A stretch of 64,000 nt of DNA from Zygnema cylindricum (GCA_037447655.1 JBBHKE010001223.1:456262-520261), one strand, 5' to 3'. Positions 54,399 through 64,000 are shown, numbered from the stretch's first letter. Made by a program: numbers and translations. The notes: generated by a model not told the origin, from the letters alone.

Positions 54399-54984
54399 CC
54401 ATAGATGTCCTATGCGCATAAAACGCATGGAGTAAACTAACGAATACTACGTTCTGTGCGCATAAAACAACTTCAAACTTTTAAAATTCGTAGGTAAAAT
54501 TTGTACTTTTTGTACTTTTCAAATTTAAATATTTAAATATTGAAAACCCTAAAAACTGAAACATGCAACGAACTAGCGGCGAGCGCCGGAATTTACGATG
54601 TCTCCAACGTCAGCGTCCTCCTAAAGACGGTGTGGAGGACAGAAAAAAATACGCGTGCGAGACGCCATAAATTTCGCGGCTCGCCGCTCATGTAAAAATA
54701 CGCGTGCGAGACGCCATAAATTCCGCGGCTCGCCGCTCATATAAAAATATGCAACGAACTAGCGGCGAGCGGCGGAATTTACGGCGTCTCCAACGGCGGC
54801 TTCCTTAGTGGAGGATAGGTAAAAAATACACGCGCTCAAATGAACCACCGTCTCATTTTTTAAAAATGTCTGTACAATTTGCCAAACATTTGAGGCGTAC
54901 GAAATTTACGAAAGCTATGAAACAAACGAATACTACGTATTTTTCGTAAAAAAGTCCAAATCGGTACTAATTGGACATCTATGG
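54399..54984. mobile_element. Foldback/MITE-like repeat D, copy 2
   Basis: Perfect 12-bp terminal inverted repeats CCATAGATGTCC and GGACATCTATGG, flanked by CTGCAA on both sides (54393-54398 and 54985-54990), a candidate 6-bp duplication. The middle carries GC-rich inverted repeats (see 54560-54810). No ORF of transposase type. Confidence 0.65.
54560..54810. repeat. GC-rich alternating direct and inverted repeats
   Basis: ATGCAACGAACTAGCGGCGA occurs at 54562 and 54750; TACGCGTGCGAGACGCCATA occurs at about 54651 and 54698. The two kinds are inverse complements over GGCGAGC..CGGAATTTA.GGCGTCTC, so the transcript could fold into several competing stems. Confidence 0.75.
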
Positions 54985-55261
54985 CTGCAACATAGAAACA
55001 AGAGTCCAACGTAGGACCGTACAAAAACGAAACCACAAATTTAGTGTGAAATCGATTAGAAGCTGCCACGTGGGAAAGCATTATTGGCCAACGTCTTGTT
55101 GAAATCACACGAACAAAAGTACAAAACCCATGTGGTTCAAGCATACGAATTAATATGGGCGTTTCAAACCGTCGATTCAGATTTGTGATACCTTTCTTTG
55201 TGAACGCTAAATCGTGTTGACTCTCATTACTGGCGGGCCAAGTCGTAAGAAACCTAGTCTG

Positions 55262-55402
55262 TACACCTTGAATAGCGTTTAGGGTTAATAATTTTTTCAC
55301 CACTCAAAACATTTTTCTCCGTGCACACTTGTTCGATTTTCAATTTGAGACCGCCAATCGGAATCTGGGAATTTCATCTTTCAATCGCAACCGTCAGATC
55401 TG
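55262..55402. mobile_element. MITE family A, truncated copy 4
   Basis: Starts TACACCTTGAATAGCGTTTA and keeps the arm and the central AATCGCAACCGTCAGATCTG block, then breaks off into unrelated DNA. The right half is missing. Confidence 0.65.
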
Positions 55403-55404
55403 TT

Positions 55405-55990
55405 ATTAATCAGGATCAATCTGACGCACACAAATGCACTCACGAATCACAGCGGAAGCAAATAAAAATATGCAATTCATAATTTTATAGATCACACTGA
55501 AATCCAGCAAAACATAAATATATTTCACTGAAGCTTTTCTCACTTACAAAATATTTCCTCACTCACTCACTCAGATTGCTAACTTTTTATCACTGCCACT
55601 GATAATGTAAGGCTGCCACAAGTCGTTCCCTAAATACCTTCGAAGGCACCGACAACTAACTGCCACAAAAGCCCACTAAGAATCTGTTTAATAAATGTCG
55701 CAGTCCACATGCGAACGTGCGCCGTACAAAACCCATTGGCGCTCGGAACATTTCATGCCAAGCCTCACAAGACACAAAATACTGGAACTTCACGGTGTAC
55801 AACGAACTAGCACTTAACACAAAGTAGCTCAACTAAAACATTACACTGCCGTACATGACCAAATGACACCAATGAAACTATAATGCCGCAAATAGAACTG
55901 TAACGTAATCAATCAAACGTAACAAAAATTTAGCCAAACGTAAACTGAAACGTAACTTTGAACCAAACCAAGCGAACTCTAACTATAATA
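55405..55990. other. No gene; possible LTR-like unique sequence
   Basis: Starts TGTTATTAATCAGGATCAAT right at the MITE break point. It might be the start of an insertion that truncated the MITE. No partner repeat was found in the window. Confidence 0.3.
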
Positions 55991-56057
55991 GAATGCGAAC
56001 AAAAATAATATTATATCGACCAAACCCGCAGATCCTCCCAATATTCCAACAAGGATT

Positions 56058-56410
56058 GAGTGTGGGCGAGGGGGAGGGAGGGGAGGAGGGGAAAGGGCTA
56101 GGGAGAAAGGAAGGATGGATGGTGGCAAAGAGAGAGGGTAGAGTTGAAGCGAGGGAAGAGAATAGAAATGAGAGGAGAAACGACAGAGGGGGAGGGAACG
56201 GGGAAAGTATAGGAGTTGAAGGGGGGACAAGAGAGAAGGGAGGGAATTGGGAAGGAGAGAGAGAGAGCGAGGGAGAGAAAGGAAGAGAGAAAATAGGGGG
56301 GGGAGATAGGTGATGAGAGAGAGAGAAAGAAGAAAGAAGCAGAGAAAGAGAGAAAGTGAGCAGGGGAGGGAGATAGTGGAAGAGAGAGGGACAGAGAGAG
56401 GGAGGGAAGG
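56058..56410. repeat. Purine-rich tract (GGGAGGG/GAGAGAG)
   Basis: About 350 bases, almost all A/G on the plus strand. Long frames across it are compositional artefacts. The minus-strand copia element starts within 15 bases of its end. Confidence 0.8.
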
Positions 56411-56422
56411 TATACCTAAAAG

Positions 56423-56908
56423 TAATAAATAAGCGGCTATAACGAAAATAAAGATTTGAACAAAGACACAAGAAAATACACAAAGTACATAAAAAGGACA
56501 AAAGACAGCAAGAACAAAGAGAGACTGTCGAGAACTTTTTAGTTCAATATTGAAAAAGGATTATATAAAACACAGTGAGACACTTTGAATTATAGATGAA
56601 CTGAAGCGTGTAAGACGCACTGAAAAGGAGGTTTGGACTAAAATAGGTAGCATCTGCTAAGTGGAGAACGTCTAGGTGTATTTGTAAGTGTAGGCAGAAC
56701 TGGTTAGAAAGATTCAAAGGTGTTAGTGGAAATCTTTCTACGCTAAGAATAATATGTACAAAAAATAAGGTACAACAAGTACATGAACACTAATTTAAGT
56801 GGTATACCTAGACTTCAATGTTCTAGATTTTAATAATTAACAGAAAAGAAATATTTAAACATTGGTTCAGAAGTAGTGTTGAATGAAAAATCGGTGAATT
56901 CCAATATA
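56423..56908 (-). repeat. 3' LTR of the minus-strand copia element
   Basis: Pairs with 61111-61596 with scattered single-base differences. On the coding strand it is preceded by a GAGGGG polypurine tract (plus-strand 56909-56916 region). Confidence 0.75.
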
Positions 56909-56931
56909 ACCCCTCAATTGAAGCATGAAGT

Positions 56932-57252
56932 TTAGGTTATAATCACGGAGGCCAGAGGAGAAAATATGCTTGTCAAAGGAGGGGCGAGGAAGAGGTTTGG
57001 TATGGAAGTCGGCAAGTTGGTTGGAACTAGACCATGGGAGAAGGATACTGTGCCATCCACAATATTTTCATGAGTAAAGTAATATTGTATACCAATATGT
57101 TTTGTTCGTGAATGGTGAATGGGATTTTTCATGAGTGCGAGAGCCCCTTGTGAATCATAAAAGATAGGAGTGGGAGAAGTTTGATAAAAAGAAAGGTATG
57201 TAAGTAGTCGACGAAGCCAAATGGCGATTTTAGTTGCAAAGGTACCAGCCAT
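56932..57252 (-). pseudogene. C-terminal part of the split RNase H
   Basis: Reads MAGTFATKIAIWLRRLLTYL, then PIFYDSQGALALMKNPIHHS and RTKHIGIQYYFTHENI, the typical end of copia pol (RNase H helix, D-S-Q-A, H-x-R-T-K-H-I). Its N-terminal half is on the other side of the inserted solo LTR, ending TKAEY at 58443. Confidence 0.8.
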
Positions 57253-57257
57253 GTATT

Positions 57258-58442
57258 TGAAACTCTGAGACCTCCATTGGCCCTCAGAGTAGGCAGATCC
57301 AAAAAGAAGCTAATCTAGGTAGTGCCAACTCCAACTTGATATAAACCCAAATGACTGACCCCTTGACAGTCAAAACCCCAATATAGATTCACCTCTGTGA
57401 AATAACACTTTCTGTGTGTTCAGTTCCACCACAGAATGCAAAGTTAGAATATGAGATTTGGGCACATTCACCCACTTTGATTTTCCCTTATAAATGCAGC
57501 CACCCTGGCAGACAAAAACTCTGACCGACTACACCTTTGTGTAGCCTGGATTCCTCTGAGTCCGCAGCAAAAAAAATCACTGAAAATGGTCAAGTAAATT
57601 GATAGTTATGGCTGCCCAAAGTTAGCCATTTATACAAGGTGCTCTCTCAGAGAGGCGACTACCTACCCAAAATATTATAAGTCCTATTCTCACTCTAAGA
57701 CCCTATCTACTGACGTACGGCACCAATCCTTTTACTGTACCGTAGACATAAGTACAGGTGCCGGTGTACTTTCTGTACTACAATCATACGATATGGCTGA
57801 AATGTCGACACATGTCATATATTTATTTGTTCCCGTAATCTCCTGAGTCGTTGCAATCCAATGTTGACCTGCCACGTGTCATCCTATGTGGCGATGACCG
57901 CAAACCCCCAAAAGTACATATCCCGCGATCGCGGCGCCTATCGTGGCCGTCCGATCAAATTCGGCTATAATTTTAGCCGTTGAAAATAGACGCGCGGTAT
58001 TTGTTTCGCGGTCGAACCAAATGCGCGGTATCCGTTTCAATACATAAAACCGTACTCCGTACTATCCATAACTCTATCTATGCACCACGTATATATTTCC
58101 AGTTAAATGAACTAGTCTGCGTGTAACTATTTGAATATTTATCGAACCCCATACATCTCAATGCTAGCTCAAGACTAAACTGATAAAGTCACCGACTAAG
58201 GGCAACTTGACGGACGTTAGGTACCAGGATCAATTCTTGGGTCCGTCAAGTAACTTTTGGTAAGTCTTACTAATTTACCCACTGTCTTCTCTAGAAAGCT
58301 TAGGCAGCCATGGCTCTAGCTCCCTATCCAGCCTTCAGTGACTACAACAAGTGTGGGGGCTTGGAGAGGGGAGTTAGAGGCAGACTGCCTCTGCTCTATT
58401 TATTTTTCCAACACAGACCTAGAAAATACATAAATTTCAACA
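57258..58442 (-). mobile_element. Solo LTR of family E inserted in RNase H
   Basis: On the minus strand TGTTGAAATTTATG...AGAGTTTCA, 1185 bp, related to 3791-5190 and 42389-43469. Insertion cut the codon series GCT-GAA-TAC-ATG-GCT. TATT is repeated at both junctions (57254-57257 and 58443-58446), a TSD of four bases or five with one base lost. Confidence 0.8.
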
Positions 58443-58815
58443 TATTCAGCTTTAGTGGATGAGAGAGCAACAGTTGGTTGTTTGCGGGAAGACCAAGAGA
58501 CAAGACCTCCACCATGAGAGAAACAAACTCCAAAAATAGAGCGACGTTCATTAGTTTGGTTTCCCCAGTCCGCATCACAAAATCCAACAAGAGAGGTATC
58601 AGGGTTGGAGAAAGGCCGATGAAGGAGGAAGAGAGAAGGTGAGGCAAAGATGTTTTGTTTCTTGGAGGTATCTAAGAACACGTTTTGCTGCATCTACATG
58701 AGTTGAAGCCACACAATGAAAAAATTGCGATAAAATGCGGACAACAATGCAAATGTCTGGACGCGTCCCCAACATAGCATACATCAATTTTCCTACGATA
58801 TAAGGCAATGTATTT
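58443..58815 (-). pseudogene. N-terminal part of RNase H and end of RT
   Basis: GKLMYAMLGTRPDICIVV, then DAAKRVLRYLQETKHLC is the RT-RNase H connection. In another frame SLVGFCDADWGNQTNERRSI and SWSSRKQPTVALSSTKAEY carry the RNase H D-A-D and E motifs. A frame change lies near 58620. Confidence 0.75.
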
Positions 58816-59320
58816 GATATGCCTTGGAGTGGGGGGCGTAACCAACAAATATACATTTGATGTCTTTCGCACCCCATTTTCCATCGGTAATTGTAAGATT
58901 TTTTTAGTAAGCTTCGCTTCCAAAAATGTGTAAGTGAGAGACATTTAGATTTTTTTTATGCCATGCCTCAAAAAGAGTCTTGTTTTTTAGAGCTAATGTG
59001 GGTGACCTATTACGAACATAACAAGCCGTTAGTAATGCTTCGGACTAAAAGGATTGAGGTAACGAGGCGAAATGCATCATTGACCGCGCCATGTCAACAA
59101 GGGTTTGGTTAAGTTTTTCAGCATCACCATTTTGTTGAGGTGTATGTGGGGCAGACAATTCATGAATTATGCCACATGATGCTAAGAATTCCGTGAATTC
59201 ATGCAGTATATATTCCCCTCCATTGTCACTTCTTAGCATTTTTATCCGTGAGGAGAATTGATTTTCGACGAGTGATTTAAAATGTTTGAAATGAGTGAAA
59301 GCCTCAGACTTGTTTTTCAT
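58815..59320 (-). pseudogene. Integrase core and C-terminal region
   Basis: MLRSDNGGEYILHEFTEF keeps the second catalytic Asp and PHTPQQNGDAEKLNQTLVDM has the position of the Glu region (the usual NG-x-x-E-R reads NGDAEKL). It continues in other frames with YVRNRSPTLALKNKTLFEAW and ends DIKCIFVGYAPHSKAYQI, where the RT should follow but does not. Confidence 0.7.
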
Positions 59321-59338
59321 GAGATATACATGATTAAA

Positions 59339-60174
59339 TCATGAGTAATCATCAATGAATGTAATGAAATTCACAAATCCGCTCAAGCTTGGTACCCTCA
59401 TAGCTCCACATACATCACTAGAAATTAAATCAAGAGGGGAGTTTGATTCAGAAAAACTTGTTGGAAAAGGTAAACGAGGCATCTTGCCAATAACACATCC
59501 ATGGCAAAAATCAAGATGTTTTGCATCGAATGGATCAAAGCCCAAAACAAGGCCTTTACTAAGGGACACTAAACTTTGCCTATTTAGATGTCCATATCTT
59601 AAATGCCATTTGTGAAAACAAGAGGAGGAAAAATTTGCTACATTCGCATGCGCTAGATCTCTAAAGGATTTTAACACAGAGATTACCACATTTAATTCCT
59701 TTCCCAAGGAAAAAATGGTTTGACGAGAAAAACTGAACGTCGGTTGCGAAGATGACTCCGAAACTGCCATTTTTGAGTGCCGTACCCACAGAAAAAAAGA
59801 ATTTTCTTGAGTTGGGGAACGTAATAAACTTTCTTCAAAATGAGTGGCTTTGAACTTCTCGAGTTTATGGCCACCTGTCCAACAAAATTTGACGTTAGGA
59901 CAGAGTTATCTCCAAGTAAAATAAGTAAATGAGAGGAGAGCATAACAAGATTTGTCATGATAGATTTGGAGCATGACATGTGGTGCGAGGCACCAAAATC
60001 TATTAACCAATCATCATTGTTACCTGAAGTATTAAAAGCGTACCCATAGTCGATTGGAGGAATGGGAGCCGGTGCGGAATTGGTGTGGTTAATAGGTGGT
60101 ACGTTCGGATTTTTTACGTTGGAATGAAGGAGTGGTGGAGGTACAGTTGGTGCAAGTTGAAAGTGTGGTGACAT
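59339..60174 (-). pseudogene. Protease and pre-integrase region
   Basis: Protease site WLIDFGASHHMSCSKSIM: the usual D-S-G reads D-F-G. Later, VYYVPQLKKILF is the V-P-x-L-x-x-N-L site, diverged. After a frame change come WHLRYGHLNRQSLVSLSKG, then DFCHGCVIGKMPRLPFP (H-H-C-C finger) and DLISSDVCGAMRVPSLSG with the first catalytic Asp of integrase, and FITFIDDYS. Confidence 0.7.
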
Positions 60175-60359
60175 GTTGTACCATGGGGGAGGCGGTCAAT
60201 AAGGACCGTACGAAGGGGTAATGAATGTTGCTATCGCATGTCCAACCGGATAGTACGCGACAGGTGGATTGGCCGGTGCTCTTGGATTTAGAGCGTTGTA
60301 TTTGTTTTGGCCGCCGCCGCCACCACCTAACGCACGTTCACGTTTTCGAGCGAGAATTG

Positions 60360-61012
60360 GACACGCGTCAATCAAATGATCACGCGTCGATCAAATGATC
60401 TTTTTCTTTGCAGTATCTACAAAAAAATGGAAGATCCTTGAAGCACCTGTAAAATATTTTTTTGAGGCAAGGGTGGTTAGTGTTGTCGCGTCAGATGATG
60501 TCACGTGTTTTTTAAGTTTTTGTCTACTTTCTTCATAGACAAGTTGATTGGTTAAGTGTGGTAGCGTGACACTTGCAGGAATTTTGTCAACAGTACCAAC
60601 AAAAGATTGAAAACTAGGTGGTAATCCTGCGAAAATCACCCTAATAAGATCTTCACGCGTCACAGGATAATTGATACATTTTAAACGACCAGCGTGTGAT
60701 ACTAAATCTTACATAGATCAGACTTATCCTTTTCAAGTAAAATAAATTCTCGTCTAAAGGCCAAACGATGCGGCCACGTGTCTTTTTCATACGCGGCGCA
60801 TAAAAGTAGCCACGCTTCATTTGCAATAGTGGCGCTTTGCACAAGATTTGCGATTGTTCCATCCAGCGACAGAATAAGCCGAGACAGCGCGACAGAGTCC
60901 TTTTCTCTCCACGCAATGATTGCGGTCTAAGAAGCCTCAAAATCATCGTCATCCTAAGCTGGTAAAGTAAAAATGACGACGTCTTGTATGACGTGGCCCC
61001 ATAATTTTTCAA
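60360..61012 (-). pseudogene. Gag with duplicated bases in the zinc knuckle
   Basis: EDLIRVIFAGLPPSFQSFVG plus PHLTNQLVYEESRQKL is the UBN2-type gag end. The knuckle starts FCRYCKEKDHLIDA and should end in Cys, but a 19-bp tandem duplication (plus-strand 60362-60380 and 60381-60399) inserts a frame change just before that Cys. The upstream part (61012-60653) is in another frame. Confidence 0.7.
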
Positions 61013-61096
61013 AGCTAAATAAATGCTGGATTAGAAACTTCCTTGTAAAAATCTTGTCTTTTAAATTTATGGACTGAGTTTGACACAGCCCAGTCT

Positions 61097-61110
61097 GTGG
61101 GCCCATAACC
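61097..61110 (-). promoter_or_regulatory. Primer-binding site for the anticodon arm of initiator tRNA-Met
   Basis: On the coding strand GGTTATGGGCCCAC follows the LTR end TTTATTA without a gap. It is complementary to GUGGGCCCAUAACC of plant initiator tRNA-Met, the same site as at 45526-45539 although the two elements belong to different LTR families. Confidence 0.75.
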
Positions 61111-61596
61111 TAATAAATAAGCGGCCATAACGAAAATAAAGACTTGAACAAAGGAACAAGAAAGTGTACAAAGTACATTAAAGGACAAAAGAGAGCAAGA
61201 ACAAAGAGAGACTGTCGAGAACTTTTTAGTTCAATATTGAAAAAGGATTGTATAAAACATAGTGAGACACTTTGAGTTTATAGATGAACTCAAGCGTGTA
61301 AGACGCACTGAAAAGGAGGTTTGGACTAAACTAGGTAGCATCTGCTAAGTGGAGAACATCTAGGAGTATATGTAAGTGTAGGCAAAACTGGTTAGAAAGA
61401 TTCCAAGGTGTTAGTGGGAATCTTTCTACGCTAAGAATAATATGTACAAAAAATAAGGTACAACAAGTACATGAACACTAATTTAAGTGGTATAATTAGA
61501 CTTCAGTGTTTTAGGACTTAATAATTAACAGAAAAGAACTATCTAAACATAGTGGTTCAATAGTAGTGTGGAATGAAGAATTGGTGAATTACAATA
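61111..61596 (-). repeat. 5' LTR of the minus-strand copia element
   Basis: 486 bp, partner of 56423-56908. Confidence 0.75.
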
Positions 61597-61601
61597 AAAA
61601 G

Positions 61602-62099
61602 GTATGCAACGAAGGTTGCATTAATATATCTGTATACATATATACGCTATTAACCCTTTTGTCTTTTACAAATTTACTCCGGTATTTTATCAACTATTGT
61701 TAAACATCATCTTTCATTTTACATTTATATATATGTATTATATTGTTCAGTTAATTTTTTGTTTTTTTATTCAATTGCTTATTTATTTACATGTATACTT
61801 ATTTATTCGTTTGATCATTTGTTTGTTTACTTTTTATTTGTTTGTTATTTGTTTATTTGCTTGTTTAATTGCTTATTCGTTTATTTTTCGATTAATTTAT
61901 TAAATCCATGCCACAAAACCATATATGGGTACTCCCTCTTACGAAGCTGTCCAATAAATCTTTCGATTTTTTTTTCGATTTATTCATAAATTTATTTCAT
62001 GATGAATTTTTAAAAATTCATTTGTTTTCTTTTTTTTAATCTCCCCCCAGAAATCCATACGGGGGTAATCCTTCTCGAGAGTGGGGAGTGGAGGCCAAA
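61602..62099. other. TTTATTTG-rich low-complexity DNA
   Basis: TTTATTTGTTTG-like words at 61740-61900 give hydrophobic-looking frames on the plus strand that I regard as artefacts. No gene was seen. Confidence 0.5.
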
Positions 62100-62139
62100 T
62101 GCCTCCCACAAAATGACAAAATATATGAAAACGACAAAA

Positions 62140-62370
62140 AAGAGAGGGAGGAGACGACGAAGTGGGGGGAACGAAAGTGAGAGAGGAGAGGGAGGAGGGG
62201 ACTACGTGGCAGAGAGGGATAGGGAGAGAGAGAAGTGGGCGTTTTGAGAGAGGGAGGTGCTGGGACCCCTTTGTGAGGTGGTGGTGAGAGGGGTAAGCGG
62301 GGTGTGGAGGAGGGGGAGATGGAAGGAGATAGAGAAATCGGGAGAGGGAGAGGGAGAGAGAGGGGAAATA
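62140..62370. repeat. Purine-rich tract
   Basis: GAGAGAGGGAGG-type sequence on the plus strand, followed 90 bases later by a pyrimidine tract of opposite composition. Confidence 0.8.
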
Positions 62371-62459
62371 CTAGATCTTTTCAATAAATTCGATTTTTGA
62401 AGATTTTATTCATCAATTATGCTATGACGTTTTTTATGCTCTCAATTTCTGATGAAACA

Positions 62460-62829
62460 TTCTCTCTCTCCCCTGTCTCCACCTCTCTCCCATCCCCTCT
62501 CTCTCTCTCCGCCCACCTCTCTCTTTATTTTCTGCCCTCTCCCTCTTCTCGCTCCCCTCTCTCTCGCCCTCCCGCTATATCTTTTAAAATAATAAAAAAC
62601 ACTCACCCCCCTCTCTCCCTCCCCCCACTCTCATTCCCCCCTCATTCCCCACTTCCCTCTCTTCCCCCTCTCTTCTCTACCCCATCTCTTCTCTCCCCCC
62701 TCACTCTCTCCCCTTATCTATCTCCCTCCCTCCCCATCCTCCCTCTCCAACTCCCTCTCCCTCCCCTCCACTCCCTCTCCCTCCCCTCCACCCTCTCTCC
62801 CCCCCCTCCCCCCCCCCCCTCCCCCACCT

Positions 62830-62860
<31 letters not shown>

Positions 62861-62870
62861 CCCTCTCCAT
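62460..62870. repeat. Pyrimidine tract (CCCTCTC) with a 28-C run
   Basis: Nearly all C/T over 400 bases, with 28 uninterrupted Cs at 62830-62857. The Pro/Ser translations on one strand and Gly-rich ones on the other are compositional. Confidence 0.85.
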
Positions 62871-62884
62871 CCACCCTCCGATCG

Positions 62885-63165
62885 GCAAACAATAAATGAC
62901 AAATAACAAACGACAATTAACAAACGGCAAAAACAAGAAACACGCTTGCAAACAAAAGCCGTAAACTGCAAATGCGAAACGGCAAACTTCAAACGCCAAA
63001 TTGCAACTTACAATCTGAAAGTATATACTTCGATCTGCAAACTGCAGATTGAACTAAAATCTGTGTAGGCTGGAAGCTGAAAAGCTTTCAAGTCTGAATT
63101 CCAAACAAACAGTAGACTTGAAACTTAAAACTGCAAACTAGAAACTACTAAATTCTACATCCGGT
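62885..63165. repeat. Degenerate GCAAAC/AAACGGCAAA repeat
   Basis: Many imperfect copies of AAACGGCAAAC, AAACTGCAAA and related words without a fixed period. The tract decays toward the start of the candidate gene at 63175. Confidence 0.6.
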
Positions 63166-63174
63166 TTGAGTAGC

Positions 63175-63984
63175 ATGGACGACAACCAAATCATCACCAT
63201 AAAAGTAGAAACAGTAAGTCTTTTCTCACTTTTCAAAAACTGGAATGTTACTTGTTTTTATTTCCTTCTCGTTCAGCAACTTCTTTTAAAGGTATGCTTC
63301 TATAAGTTATTAATCATATTGAAATGGTTATATGAACGCTTTTCAGATAAGTCTTTTTAAAATGGTACACATTTTTATTTTTTTTTGCAAGTATTTAATC
63401 AAATTATATTTGGGGCTCATGAAAACGGGTTAACATGTTCGTACATTATGCAATACTACATAAAAATTTGAAAAATTAATATATGCGATTGTAAATTAAA
63501 ACTGCACTAAATCTTGCCGAAATTCAATTCTCCACGTGTGGTCGGAAATCTTCATGTATAACAAATTAGTTTTATCTCTTAAAGGTATGAATATGTAACT
63601 TCCCTCGCCCTCTCTCCCTCCTTTCTTCCTTCCCCTCTCACGTTTCATATTCTAATAGTTGTCCACCTTGACAAATTCTCCAATAGTGAGTCTATAACCT
63701 TTCCAATATTAATTCAAAATATCGCATTTAGTCTTTTTCAGTTTCACTGCTCTTAGTTTAAACACTTTTTTTCAGTTGGAACGCAAATTCGATCCAGATC
63801 TTTAAGTTTTCTATCTGTGCAAGCAAAACGATTTAAGGTTTTAAAAGTTTTTTTGGTTTTATCAAAATAGTTCGTCTTTATAGTTTTGCAATTATCCGTT
63901 TTTCGTTTGACGCAGGACCTAAATTTGCAACTTGCTTGGATCGTACCAACGGAAATGACAGACTCCAAACATATCTGCAAAAAG
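63175..63984 (+). CDS. Candidate 5' exons of a gene running off the right edge
   Basis: ATG at 63175 opens MDDNQIITIKVET (13 codons) and ends at a perfect donor, ACA|GTAAGT (63214). TTCTCGTTCAG|CAACTTCTTTTAAAG|GTATGC gives a 15-base microexon (63277-63291, QLLLK), in phase. TTTTTTTCAG at 63775 could open a third exon (LERKFDPDL) but it meets TAA at 63803. An open stretch 63916-63984, between an ACGCAG acceptor and GTTTGA, reads DLNLQLAWIVPTEMTDSKHI plus CKK and keeps the phase. Splice signals are good, but there is no protein family match, so this could be chance. Confidence 0.25.
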
Positions 63985-64000
63985 GTTTGAAAAAAAATAA

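Larger units (their letters stand above)
56423..61596 (-). mobile_element. Copia-type LTR retrotransposon, RT lost, TSD AAAAG
   Basis: LTRs 56423-56908 and 61111-61596 are direct repeats. AAAAG flanks the element at 56418-56422 and 61597-61601. On the coding strand the LTR starts TATTGTAATTCACC (5' copy) or TATATTGGAATTC (3' copy) and ends TTTATTA, so the termini are not the usual TG...CA. Between them lie gag, protease, integrase and RNase H in copia order. A 1185-bp solo LTR of family E is inserted in RNase H and the RT domain is deleted. Confidence 0.8.

Noticed and set aside
55983-56501. Ser/Pro/Leu-rich minus-strand ORF of 172 codons
   Set aside because: It is the translation of a purine/pyrimidine tract and runs into the copia LTR.
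61697-61989. Hydrophobic plus-strand ORFs as membrane proteins
   Set aside because: They come from TTTATTTG-type low-complexity DNA, where hydrophobic codons are expected by composition.
62397-62999. Pro/Ser-rich plus-strand and Gly-rich minus-strand ORFs across the pyrimidine tract
   Set aside because: They are produced by simple-sequence DNA. There is no start context, signal peptide or domain, and they include the 28-C run.

Overview
This window reads as repeat-dominated nuclear DNA from a eukaryote, not as bacterial or viral DNA. It has no operons and no dense gene packing. It has GT-AG introns, many Ty1/copia-like LTR retrotransposon remains, non-LTR (LINE) elements, several families of small inverted-repeat elements, long purine/pyrimidine tracts and two 10-N assembly gaps. 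The two copia primer-binding sites fit the anticodon arm of a plant-type initiator tRNA-Met, one fragment resembles the OTU-like region of plant Mutator-like elements, and a Ser-Pro-rich wall-protein-like region is present. I infer the green lineage, possibly a streptophyte alga such as a charophyte. The species cannot be fixed from the sequence alone.

Layout. 1-3.6 kb: old repeats with no recognisable gene. 3.8-5.2 kb: a solo copia-type LTR with a perfect 5-bp target duplication. 6.1-6.7 kb: a fragment like a plant MULE-associated OTU-like protein. 7.1-11.2 kb: the only convincing host-gene locus, two convergent F-type-lectin-like genes. The left one has a TATA box, a signal peptide and a three-exon model whose phases agree. 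The right one has a Pro/Ser-rich region upstream of the lectin domain but carries a frame break and a premature stop. 12.4-16.6 kb: a dense cluster of TA-flanked MITEs. 17.4-20.9 kb: a decayed LINE. 21.6-24.4 kb: more MITEs, including a PIF/Harbinger-like element nested in a MITE with a TTA duplication.

24.7-33.0 kb: a long direct repeat, ORFs I do not recognise, a Pro-rich segment and a gag-like ORF. 33.0-36.2 kb: a second LINE copy. 36.5-41.0 kb: old repeats and a short element flanked by direct repeats. 41.2-43.5 kb: a deleted copia-type element bounded by GGTGA. 44.1-44.5 kb: a third LINE fragment, cut by a long but dead copia element (44.5-51.7 kb). 52-56 kb: remains of another copia element, a second copy of the Harbinger-like element and a foldback element. 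56.4-61.6 kb: a minus-strand copia element that has lost its reverse transcriptase and has a solo LTR inserted in RNase H. 62-62.9 kb: a purine tract and then a pyrimidine tract with a 28-C run. From 63.2 kb there is a weak candidate for the 5' part of a gene running off the right edge.

Almost every mobile-element protein here is broken, so the genes do not work together as a system. The most unusual biology is the lectin pair and its wall-protein-like region. The most informative structures are the exact element boundaries, which allow insertion order to be read.
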